Below are positions 1-6,018 of a stretch of DNA of 6,018 bases, piece by piece. The stretch's first letter is position 1, and the number at the start of each line of letters is the position of its first letter. Made by a program: the position numbers and the translations under genes. The notes under the pieces were generated by a model that worked only from the letters and a program-made list of their open reading frames with translations, searched no databases and was not told the origin of the DNA. This DNA comes from an uncultured Bacteroidales bacterium (lineage in GTDB: Bacteria; Bacteroidota; Bacteroidia; Bacteroidales; UBA932): contig CAMJHW010000089.1 in assembly GCA_946405645.1 (NCBI GenBank), positions 1-6,018 of the forward strand. The letters are read 5' to 3'.

Positions 1-19
1 CATACCTCAGTTCCGGGTG

Positions 20-27
20 CAAAGATA
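20..27 (-). promoter_or_regulatory. Candidate -7 promoter box for a minus-strand gene off the left edge
   Basis: Read on the minus strand this is TATCTTTG, a full match to the Bacteroidetes -7 consensus TAnnTTTG, followed by CA as in many such promoters. It lies just past the stop codon of the tadA-like gene and points the same way. An ATG on the minus strand occupies bases 3 to 1, about 16 nt downstream, so it may be the first codon of the next gene; only that codon is visible. I do not find a good TTTG -33 element at the usual distance upstream, which lowers confidence. If real, the neighbouring gene has its own promoter rather than depending on readthrough from tadA. Confidence 0.4.
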
Positions 28-31
28 TCAA

Positions 32-469
32 TTATTTTCGAATTGTCTTGAAATATTCGCGGACGAGGGCTGAACAATCGTCGGCAAGGAGTCCGGAGAC
101 CACTTCAGTCCTGGGGTGGAGGAGGGAAGGGGAGAAGAGAGTGTGGCCGCGCTTGGGGTCCGGGGCCCCGTAAACGATGCGGCCCATCTGGGCCCAGCAG
201 AGCGCGGCCGCACACATCGGGCAAGGCTCCAGGGTGACGTAGAGGGTGCACTCGTTGAGGTATTTGCCGCCAACCGCCTCGGTGGCGGCGGTAAGGGCTA
301 TCATCTCGGCGTGGGCGGTAGGGTCGTGCAGGCGCTCGACCATGTTGTGGCCCTTGGCGATGATGCGGCCCTTCCAGACGATGACGGCCCCTACGGGGAT
401 CTCGTCCTCGTCCCTGGCGGCCGCAGCCTCGCGCAGGGCCTCGCGCATGAATCTTTCATCCATTTCCAT
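32..469 (-). CDS. tadA: TadA-like tRNA adenosine deaminase (nucleoside deaminase)
   Basis: This is a complete 145-residue zinc-dependent deaminase of the cytidine/deoxycytidylate deaminase fold. The expected role is cytoplasmic A-to-I editing of the wobble base (A34) of tRNA-Arg(ACG), which lets it read CGN codons. Visible motifs are PVGAVIV (residues 25-31), the catalytic HAE (His53, Glu55), and PCPMC (82-86), whose Cys83 and Cys86 would complete the zinc site with His53. The region from GRIVYGAPDPKRG (96-108) to the C-terminal LLADDC...REYF (127-140) aligns collinearly with my recollection of E. coli TadA, which is slightly longer at about 167 residues. A guanine or other nucleobase deaminase of the same superfamily is the main alternative. 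Met1 and Met3 are both possible starts; a -7-like box lies right upstream, so the shorter start is plausible. The gene is divergent from the sus operon and probably functionally unrelated to it. Confidence 0.85.
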   Translation of the reverse strand: MEMDERFMREALREAAAARDEDEIPVGAVIVWKGRIIAKGHNMVERLHDPTAHAEMIALTAATEAVGGKYLNECTLYVTLEPCPMCAAALCWAQMGRIVYGAPDPKRGHTLFSPSLLHPRTEVVSGLLADDCSALVREYFKTIRK

Positions 470-473
470 ATCG

Positions 474-503
474 CAAAGTTAAGCATTTATGATGACAGTC
501 AAA
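474..503 (-). promoter_or_regulatory. Candidate Bacteroidetes-type promoter of the tadA-like gene
   Basis: On the minus strand TTTG (503-500) is followed after 18 nt by TAACTTTG (481-474). This fits the Bacteroidetes sigma-ABfr pattern of TTTG, about 19 nt, then TAnnTTTG. The -7 box ends only 4 nt before the first ATG of the deaminase. A transcript from here would therefore be leaderless or nearly so, or would be translated from Met3. No Shine-Dalgarno sequence is visible. Assignment rests on consensus matching only. Confidence 0.55.
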
Positions 504-510
504 ATATGCG

Positions 511-540
511 CAAAATAATATTTGTTTATCTGCAAACAAA
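511..540 (-). promoter_or_regulatory. Weak second minus-strand promoter-like pair inside the palindrome
   Basis: Because the palindrome is symmetric, the minus strand carries a mirror of the sus-side elements: TTTG (540-537), 18 nt, then TTATTTTG (518-511), a 7 of 8 match to TAnnTTTG. It would give the tadA-like gene a leader of roughly 35-40 nt. It may be only a by-product of the symmetry and the AT-rich composition, and the TAACTTTG box nearer the gene is the better match. Confidence 0.2.
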
Positions 541-552
541 TACTTATTTTCG
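521..552 (+). promoter_or_regulatory. Candidate promoter of the susC-susD operon
   Basis: TTTG at 521-524 is followed after 20 nt by TATTTTCG at 545-552, a 7 of 8 match to the Bacteroidetes -7 consensus TAnnTTTG. The spacing is one base longer than the usual 19. Transcription would start near 557-560 and leave an AT-rich leader of about 57-60 nt before the receptor gene. Both boxes lie inside the near-palindrome at 507-554, so a protein bound there should affect this promoter. No Shine-Dalgarno sequence precedes the start codon. Confidence 0.4.
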
Positions 553-616
553 CAACAAACAATTAATAACACGGCAAATGACTGCTGAAATTTTCTAAGT
601 CTAACTTAATCCTAAT

Positions 617-3600
617 ATGATGAAAAGGAGAAAACTATCTCATCTGTTCGGGCTTTTGGCGCTTCTGCTCCTTATGCCCGGGCATTCATTCGCCCAGAAC
701 CTTCGCGTAGAAGGCAAGGTCCTGGATGAGCTGGGAGAAGGATTGATCGGAGCCGGAGTGGTCATACAAGGGACCAGGACGGGAACGATCACCGATATGG
801 ACGGTAACTTCGTTCTCCCATCCGTTCCCCGCGGCGCTACGCTCGAGTTCTCCTGTGTGGGATATACCACGCTGGAGGTCCAGGTTACCGGACAGACCAT
901 AACCGTCACCATGGAACCTGACTCGAGGGCACTTGATGAGGCCGTCGTCATTGCGTATGGCCAGCAGAAGAAGGTAACCATCACCGGCGCCGTCTCTGCT
1001 GTGAGCGGCGAAGGACTTCTTAAGGCTCCTGTGGCCAACGTCGCAAACGCCCTCCAGGGAAATCTCCCCGGCGTTTCCGCCGTCCAGGCTTCCGGTATGC
1101 CGGGCGCTGACGAGCCTGTCATCCGCATCCGCGGAGTCGGCTCGCTCAACAGCGCGGAACCGCTTGTGCTTGTCGACGGTGTCGAACGCTCGTTCTCGCA
1201 GTTGGACGCCAACGAGATCGAGAGCATATCTGTCCTCAAGGACGCTTCCGCAACGGCTGTGTTCGGTGTGCGTGGCGCCAATGGCGTCATCCTCGTCACC
1301 ACCAAGCGCGGAACTACCGGAAAGGCTTCCGTCACCGCTTCGGCCAATGCCGCGGTGCAGACGATCTCGAAGTTCATCGACTTCGCCGATTCCTATACTT
1401 ACGGCCAGATGTGGAACTATACCGCCATCACCGACGCTCTCCCTATGAGCCAGTGGCCGGGTTCCAGGGTCATCTCCGACTATACTCCGTACGCAGATAC
1501 CGGCATTAGGTTCAGCCAGGAAGTCATGGAGCATTTCCGCACCGGCGACATGCCCCGTACCTTCCCGAACATGGACTGGATCAATTATATAATGAATGAT
1601 TCGGCATGGCAGGAACAGGCCAACGTCAATGTCAACGGCGGTACCGAGAAGGTCCGTTACTTCGTGTCCGCAGGTTACCTGAACCAGGATTCCCTGTTCA
1701 AGACCTTCTCGAACAACAAGCACGAGACCTTCGACTACCAGCGCTTGAACTATCGCGCCAACCTCGATATCGACGTCTCCAAGAACAGCCAGCTGTCCCT
1801 CACCCTCGGCGGCCGCATGCAGGACCGCAACACCATGGGTGGCGGCGAGGGCTTCCTCTTCCGTTATCTTCAGGGTGCCACCCCTTATGCAGGAAGCGGA
1901 ATCGATGAGCAGGGCCGTCACATCGTCTCCGATGAGAACTTCGTCGGTCCTTATGACCGCGACGCCCTCTCCAATTACTATAACCTCGGTTATGTCAACG
2001 AGAGTACCAACGTCCTCAACTTCGACATCCAGTACAAGCTCAATCTCGGTTTCATCACCGAAGGCCTTTCCTTCAAGACCAAGGCTTCGTACAACTCCGA
2101 GTATACCGCACGCAAGAACCGTGAGAACGGTTTCGGTACTGGTCTGACCTATGTCGCCACCATCGTCGACGGTCAGGAGGTCCTCCGCAAGGAGAACATC
2201 ACCTGGCCTACCCCTTATAACGAGAGCAAATGGGGCAGCCGCAACTGGTATGCAGAAGCGAGCTTCGACTATGCCCGCAAGTTCGGCGAGCACAATCTCG
2301 GCGCCCTCCTCCTGTATAACCAGAGCAAGACCTATTATCCCTGGGATTCCGACGGCAGTCTGTACCAGTCCATCCCCAAGGGCTATGTCGGCTTGGTGGG
2401 CCGTATCACTTACGACTACGCCACCAAGTACTTGCTCGATTTCAACATCGGATACAACGGATCCGAGAATTTCGCTCCCGGCAAGCGCTACGGTGTATTC
2501 CCTTCGGTTTCCGTCGGTTGGATCCCTTCCAGCGAGCCCTGGTGGGAGCCGGTCAAGAATGTGATCGGCTATCTGAAACTCCGCGGCTCCTGGGGCCTTG
2601 TGGGTAACGACAACACCAACGGCGCCCGTTTCCTCTATCTCCCCGGCGCCTGGCAGTTCTATACCGGTTCGACGACGACCAATCCCCAGGCCCGCGGAGC
2701 AAACTTCGGTACCAGCGGCAGCTGGCTGCAGGCCGTCAAGGAGCTTACTTCCGGCAACCCCAACGTTACCTGGGAAACGGCCAGCAAGATCAACATCGGT
2801 CTCGATGCCGGTTTCCTGAGGGACAGACTCCACGCTTACGTGGACTTCTTCTGGGAGGACCGTCAGCACATCCTCGTGTCCAACGCTTCCACCTTGCCTG
2901 CGGTCACTTCGCTGCCCGCAAGCTATGTGAACGAAGGCCGTGTCAAGAATCACGGTTATGAGGTCACCCTCAACTGGGAGGACAGGAAGGGCGATTTCCG
3001 TTACTCCATCTCTCCTACCTTCTCGTTCGCCAGGAACACCGTGGTCGAGATGCTCGAGGTCGAACCCATGTATGAATACCTGAGGCACACTGGCCTTCCG
3101 GTCGGACAGCCTTTCGGCTATGACCTTTTCGAGTTCTATCAGCCCGGCACCGAGGATCGTTACAAGGCGACTTACGGCACCGACATGCCTGACCAGAACC
3201 TCGACCTCAAGTACGGTGATGCCGTCTATGTCGACCTGAACGGCGACGGTATCATCGACCAGAACGACCAGAAGCCGCTCGGCTATACTTCCAACCCCGA
3301 GATCACCTATTCCCTGAACTCCTCGTTCCACTGGAAGGGGCTTGATTTCTCGATGCTTTGGACCGGAGCCGACCACGTCAGCCGCTCGCTCAACGGCTAC
3401 TTCCGCGACCAGTTCGGATCGACCAACACTTCCGCCCTCACCCAGTGGGTGGCTGACAATTCCTGGACTGAAGACAATCCCGGAGCTATCCTTCCTCGAA
3501 TCTCGTTCACCAACCGCGTACACAACAACCGTGATTCGCAGGCCTGGCTGATCGATTCGAAGTACATCCGTCTGAAGAACGTTGAGCTCGGCTATACCAT

Positions 3601-3781
3601 CAACAAACCACAGAAGATGCCGTTCTTCAATTACATCCGTGTATTCGTTTCCGGACAGAACCTGCTCACTTTCGCGAGGTTCGACGGCAACGATCCCGAG
3701 GCTCCCGGTTCCGGACTCGACTTCGGCGTCCGTTACCCTATGACCCGTGTTTACAACATTGGCGCACAGATCAACTTCTAA
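617..3781 (+). CDS. SusC/RagA-family TonB-linked outer membrane receptor
   Basis: This 1054-residue outer-membrane transporter is a normal length for SusC-like proteins. In order it shows a signal peptide (basic MMKRRK, hydrophobic LLALLLL, likely cleavage after SFA at residue 26); a carboxypeptidase-D regulatory-like domain at about 28-104 with the GTITDMDGNF segment; a TonB-box-like stretch AVVIAYG (109-115); a plug at about 116-235 ending in the SusC signature VFGVRGANGVILVTTKRG (215-232); and a beta-barrel to the C-terminal Phe. A DLNGDG motif at 873-878 is typical of the family. No STN domain precedes the carboxypeptidase-like domain, so coupling to a FecR/ECF-sigma pair is unlikely. ATGs at 617 and 620 are both possible starts. 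With the SusD partner 13 bp downstream it should import a TonB-energised oligomeric nutrient, commonly a glycan; the substrate cannot be read from sequence. Confidence 0.96.
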   Translation: MMKRRKLSHLFGLLALLLLMPGHSFAQNLRVEGKVLDELGEGLIGAGVVIQGTRTGTITDMDGNFVLPSVPRGATLEFSCVGYTTLEVQVTGQTITVTMEPDSRALDEAVVIAYGQQKKVTITGAVSAVSGEGLLKAPVANVANALQGNLPGVSAVQASGMPGADEPVIRIRGVGSLNSAEPLVLVDGVERSFSQLDANEIESISVLKDASATAVFGVRGANGVILVTTKRGTTGKASVTASANAAVQTISKFIDFADSYTYGQMWNYTAITDALPMSQWPGSRVISDYTPYADTGIRFSQEVMEHFRTGDMPRTFPNMDWINYIMNDSAWQEQANVNVNGGTEKVRYFVSAGYLNQDSLFKTFSNNKHETFDYQRLNYRANLDIDVSKNSQLSLTLGGRMQDRNTMGGGEGFLFRYLQGATPYAGSGIDEQGRHIVSDENFVGPYDRDALSNYYNLGYVNESTNVLNFDIQYKLNLGFITEGLSFKTKASYNSEYTARKNRENGFGTGLTYVATIVDGQEVLRKENITWPTPYNESKWGSRNWYAEASFDYARKFGEHNLGALLLYNQSKTYYPWDSDGSLYQSIPKGYVGLVGRITYDYATKYLLDFNIGYNGSENFAPGKRYGVFPSVSVGWIPSSEPWWEPVKNVIGYLKLRGSWGLVGNDNTNGARFLYLPGAWQFYTGSTTTNPQARGANFGTSGSWLQAVKELTSGNPNVTWETASKINIGLDAGFLRDRLHAYVDFFWEDRQHILVSNASTLPAVTSLPASYVNEGRVKNHGYEVTLNWEDRKGDFRYSISPTFSFARNTVVEMLEVEPMYEYLRHTGLPVGQPFGYDLFEFYQPGTEDRYKATYGTDMPDQNLDLKYGDAVYVDLNGDGIIDQNDQKPLGYTSNPEITYSLNSSFHWKGLDFSMLWTGADHVSRSLNGYFRDQFGSTNTSALTQWVADNSWTEDNPGAILPRISFTNRVHNNRDSQAWLIDSKYIRLKNVELGYTINKPQKMPFFNYIRVFVSGQNLLTFARFDGNDPEAPGSGLDFGVRYPMTRVYNIGAQINF

Positions 3782-3798
3782 TGCAGACACGATTATGA
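3779..3798 (+). other. susC-susD junction with a five-codon mini-ORF linking the two genes
   Basis: The receptor stop overlaps an ATG (TAATG, 3779-3783). That ATG opens a reading frame of five codons (MQTRL) whose TGA stop (3796-3798) overlaps the susD start codon as ATGA (3795-3798). There is no recognisable Shine-Dalgarno sequence in the 13 bp between the genes. The arrangement could let terminating ribosomes reinitiate and couple SusD synthesis to SusC. The overlaps are seen directly; a role in coupling is inferred and chance is quite possible. Confidence 0.25.
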
Positions 3799-5795
3799 AA
3801 AAGAAACTGAACAATATACTTTTCCTGGGGATCTTCTCCGCTTTCTGCCTTTCGGCTTGCGTCGACCGTCTTGCCGTCGGTGATGCGTTCCTTGAGAAGG
3901 CTCCGGGCGTCGACGTGAATATCGATACGGTATTCTCAAGCGCAGAGTATACACGCAACTTCCTCTGGAGCGCATACGGACAGCTCTACTGCACATATAC
4001 TTCCGGCAATATGATGAACGGAGCTCCGATAGACGTTCTTTCCGACTCCTATCACTGCTATGTCGGCTGGGGAGGCCCCATCCAGAGCTATTATCCCGGA
4101 CTGTTGACCGAGGACGCCCAGGATACCGACAACGGCAACTATCAGGGCAAGTTCTCCTATTCGACCAAGCCCGGAGGACTCAACTCCGATGCCGGCGGCC
4201 GCGTCTCCATCTATGAGACCGTCCGCAAATGCTGGCAGCTGATCGAGAATATCGACAAGGTGCCGGACATGAGCTCCGACGAGAAGAGCCGCCTGCGCGG
4301 CGAGGCCTATACCATCATGGCGAGCCGCTATTTCGACGCTTTCCGCAATTTCGGCGGACTCTGTCTGGCCAAGAAGGCTTACGAAGTTGGAGAGGAATTC
4401 ACCGGAGGCCGCGCTACGGCTATGGAGACAGTGGAGTTCATCGACTCCTTGATCGTATGTGCCATAAATGAGCCCGGTTATATCTGGAACATCCCCAACG
4501 CCGACCAGGGACAATGGTCCGGCCGTCTGACACGTGCTTCCGCACGCGCCCTCAGGGCAAAGGTGTGGATGTTCGCAGCCTCTCCTCTCTTCAACAACTC
4601 GCAGCCCTATATGGACTATACCCCGGACAAGGTCACTGAGTTCACCAATATCGAGCATGTCTGGTTCGGAAAGGAAGACCCTTCACTCTGGAACCGTTGT
4701 CTGCAGTACTGCAACGATTTCTTCAACGACAATGCCGCCAATGGCAACTACTATCAGTTGATCCAGCCTGCTTCTCAGGACGAGGCGGGATACAGGGCGG
4801 CTTACCGCAGGGCCTACCGTTACCGCAATGACGAGAACCGTCACGAGAAACTCTTCGACGTACATCCCACTCTGACCCTCTCCGACGGCGGCTGGGGCTG
4901 GGGCTGGCGTGGTTTCGCCCTCGACTGTCTGCGTCAGGGCGGCGCCGTTCCTACCAATGAACTGATGGAGTGCTTCGGCATGCAGGACGGACGCAACTTC
5001 CCTTACGAGAACATCTATGGCGCCGGCAACAACCCCAACGGCATAGACATTTTCGCCGACCGCGATCCTCGTCTCTATGAGACCATGCTCGTCCCCAGGC
5101 AGGGACTTCCCGCCGGCTTCGACTATGCCGGACAGTCATATACCGACTCCTGGGTCGGAGGCCTCATGGACAAGAACAGTAATTTCAACAACAAGGACGA
5201 CGTAGCTTCCGGATACTGCAAGTTCAAATGGCTGCTCGACTATTATGGAGGCAGCCGCTATGACGACGAGTATATCGGAGTGTCCTACATCCGTCTTGCC
5301 GAGATGTATCTCATCCGTGCCGAAGCCCGCGCCGAGACCGGTGACTTCGCAGGCGCCCTCGACGACCTTGATGTCGTCCGCAGCCGAGTCGGCCTGGGCC
5401 GTATCGAAAAGATGAATCCCGGCCTGAACCTTACCTCCAACAAGGAGAATCTCATCAACGAGATCCTGCGTGAGCGCAACTGCGAGATCGGCGCCGAGTG
5501 CGGTGACCGTCTGTATGACATGGTCCGCCGCAAGCGCCAGGACCTCTTCACCAAGCCGCTTCACGAGATCCGGATCTACCGTCTCGATGCGAACGGCAAC
5601 CGCCTGACCGATGGCGACCAGCAGTGGGATCCCAGTACCCCCTGGCCGAAGTTCGAGTATGAAAAACCCGAGATCACGGTCGGACACCGCCGCTGGTGGG
5701 ATGCCGGTTACTGGACTAATAAATGGTATCTCGACCCGGTCTCCCGTATCGAGGTCCAGAAGAAATACGGTCTTACCCAGAATCCTGGTTGGTAA
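3795..5795 (+). CDS. SusD/RagB-family nutrient-binding outer membrane lipoprotein
   Basis: This 666-residue surface lipoprotein is the lid and capture partner of the SusC-like receptor encoded just upstream. The start at 3795 is preferred over the in-frame ATG at 3747, which lies inside the receptor gene and would bury the signal sequence. From 3795 the protein begins MKKKLNNILF and has a clear lipobox LSAC with the lipidated Cys at residue 22. The mature N-terminus (FLEKAPGVDV, 32-41) matches the SusD-like N-terminal domain, followed by the helical TPR-like scaffold. The C-terminal RagB/SusD domain holds YIRLAEMYLIRAEAR (498-512) and LRERNCEIGAECGDRLYDMVRRKR (from 558). A PTNELMECF segment near 385-395 corresponds to the usual family stretch before the ligand-contacting loops. 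A run with three alternating tryptophans (367, 369, 371) sits just before it. At 666 residues it is somewhat longer than the 500-600 typical of the family. The ligand is unknown. Confidence 0.95.
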   Translation: MKKKLNNILFLGIFSAFCLSACVDRLAVGDAFLEKAPGVDVNIDTVFSSAEYTRNFLWSAYGQLYCTYTSGNMMNGAPIDVLSDSYHCYVGWGGPIQSYYPGLLTEDAQDTDNGNYQGKFSYSTKPGGLNSDAGGRVSIYETVRKCWQLIENIDKVPDMSSDEKSRLRGEAYTIMASRYFDAFRNFGGLCLAKKAYEVGEEFTGGRATAMETVEFIDSLIVCAINEPGYIWNIPNADQGQWSGRLTRASARALRAKVWMFAASPLFNNSQPYMDYTPDKVTEFTNIEHVWFGKEDPSLWNRCLQYCNDFFNDNAANGNYYQLIQPASQDEAGYRAAYRRAYRYRNDENRHEKLFDVHPTLTLSDGGWGWGWRGFALDCLRQGGAVPTNELMECFGMQDGRNFPYENIYGAGNNPNGIDIFADRDPRLYETMLVPRQGLPAGFDYAGQSYTDSWVGGLMDKNSNFNNKDDVASGYCKFKWLLDYYGGSRYDDEYIGVSYIRLAEMYLIRAEARAETGDFAGALDDLDVVRSRVGLGRIEKMNPGLNLTSNKENLINEILRERNCEIGAECGDRLYDMVRRKRQDLFTKPLHEIRIYRLDANGNRLTDGDQQWDPSTPWPKFEYEKPEITVGHRRWWDAGYWTNKWYLDPVSRIEVQKKYGLTQNPGW

Positions 5796-5810
5796 TAAAA
5801 AGAAACAGTC

Positions 5811-6018
5811 ATGATTATGAAATTACGTAATATACTTATCTATAGCTTGCTGGGGTTCTGTGCCGTTCCAGTGACGGCGAACGCCCAAGTCGTGCTGGGC
5901 GACAAGAAGTCGCAGAAGGTGGATTTGGGCTATGGCGTCGAGAGTTCGGAATACCTCACCACTGCGGCAACTTATACCATCACCGCAGAGGAGCTCAGCC
6001 ACACCTCGGCCATCAGCC
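5811..6018 (+). CDS. Second SusC-like TonB-dependent receptor, N-terminal part only, without the carboxypeptidase-like domain
   Basis: An open frame of 69 codons starts 15 bp after the SusD gene and runs off the window. It begins MIMKLRN, with a signal peptide likely cleaved after ANA at residue 25. The mature protein then reaches VDLGYG (37-42) and TYTITAEELSHTSAIS (54-69). These resemble VVIAYG and ITGAVSAVSGEGLLKAP of the first receptor, that is, the TonB-box region and the start of the plug. In the first receptor about 87 mature residues come before the Tyr-Gly pair; here only about 15 do, so the carboxypeptidase-D-like domain is missing. Short SusC-like receptors of this form are known in Bacteroidota, often next to a second SusD-like gene. 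Another TonB-dependent receptor class is the alternative. Starts at 5811 or 5817 are both possible; no strong ribosome binding site is seen, only an A-rich stretch. Confidence 0.7.
   Translation, partial: MIMKLRNILIYSLLGFCAVPVTANAQVVLGDKKSQKVDLGYGVESSEYLTTAATYTITAEELSHTSAIS

Larger units (their letters stand above)
507..554. repeat. Nested 48-nt near-palindrome in the divergent intergenic region
   Basis: A perfect inner inverted repeat pairs TATTTGTTT (519-527) with AAACAAATA (534-542) around a 6-nt centre (528-533). Symmetry continues outward: bases 512-518 (AAAATAA) pair with 544-550 (TTATTTT), and 507-510 (TGCG) pair with 551-554 (CGCA). Only single unpaired bases at 511 and 543 interrupt it. 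In all 20 base pairs can form. It is not followed by a T-tract after a GC-rich stem, and it lies upstream of genes on both sides, so it does not look like an intrinsic terminator. It overlaps the candidate promoter boxes of the sus operon, which would suit an operator for a dimeric regulator. This function is inferred; the symmetry is read directly. Confidence 0.7.

Noticed and set aside
507..554. The palindrome as an intrinsic (Rho-independent) terminator
   Set aside because: The stem is AT-rich with no GC-rich core or following U-tract, and it lies between two divergent gene starts, where no transcript needs to end.
116..598. A plus-strand open frame covering the tadA-like gene and the intergenic gap
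   Set aside because: It is antisense to a clear deaminase with all zinc and catalytic residues, and its C-terminal part runs through the AT-rich promoter region and palindrome.
595..616. Repeating TCTAA/CTTAA/CCTAA pattern just before the receptor start codon
   Set aside because: The copies are very short and imperfect and sit in an AT-rich leader; I see no structure or known motif beyond composition.
3747..3794. Longer in-frame start for the SusD-like protein (16 extra residues)
   Set aside because: It begins inside the receptor gene and would place a hydrophilic extension before the lipoprotein signal sequence, which starts properly at MKKKLNN.
686..3958. A 1090-codon open frame on the minus strand antisense to the SusC-like receptor gene
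   Set aside because: Despite its length, its translation has no recognisable family motifs, signal peptide or domain order, while the opposite strand encodes an intact, full-length SusC-like protein. Long antisense frames are expected in GC-rich genes with biased third positions.
3936..4658. A 240-codon minus-strand open frame opposite the SusD-like gene, and others such as 5136-5687
   Set aside because: They are compositional shadows of the SusD-like gene. They have no plausible start context, and their products resemble no family I know.

Overview
The window comes from a member of the Bacteroidota, most likely a GC-rich gut or rumen Bacteroidales; I cannot name the genus. Three things point there: an adjacent SusC-like/SusD-like gene pair, which is specific to this phylum; several promoter-like TAnnTTTG (-7) and TTTG (-33) elements of the Bacteroidetes type; and weak or absent Shine-Dalgarno sequences. 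The coding DNA is clearly GC-rich, while the one real intergenic gap is strongly AT-rich.

Layout. At the left edge, on the minus strand, is a complete tadA-like deaminase gene (32-469), followed at its 3' end by a promoter-like element facing off the window (20-27). A 147-bp divergent intergenic region (470-616) separates it from a plus-strand operon. This gap holds a 48-nt near-palindrome (507-554) and candidate promoters for both directions. The operon has a full-length SusC-like TonB-dependent receptor (617-3781), a SusD-like lipoprotein (3795-5795), and, 15 bp further on, the first 69 codons of another secreted protein (5811 to the window end). The start of that third protein aligns with the pre-plug and plug region of a second SusC-like receptor, but one that lacks the carboxypeptidase-D-like N-terminal domain.

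How the genes work together. SusC and SusD homologues form an outer-membrane import complex. The barrel (SusC) is driven by TonB-ExbBD, and the surface lipoprotein (SusD) closes over it as a lid and helps capture an oligosaccharide or other oligomeric nutrient. The tight spacing suggests all three plus-strand genes are cotranscribed as the start of a polysaccharide utilization locus or similar nutrient-uptake locus. No glycoside hydrolase, sulfatase, protease or regulator lies inside the window, so the substrate cannot be deduced. The tadA-like gene is a housekeeping tRNA-editing gene and probably marks the boundary of the locus rather than being part of it.

The coding content belongs to known families. 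The least explained structure is the nested palindrome in the divergent promoter region.
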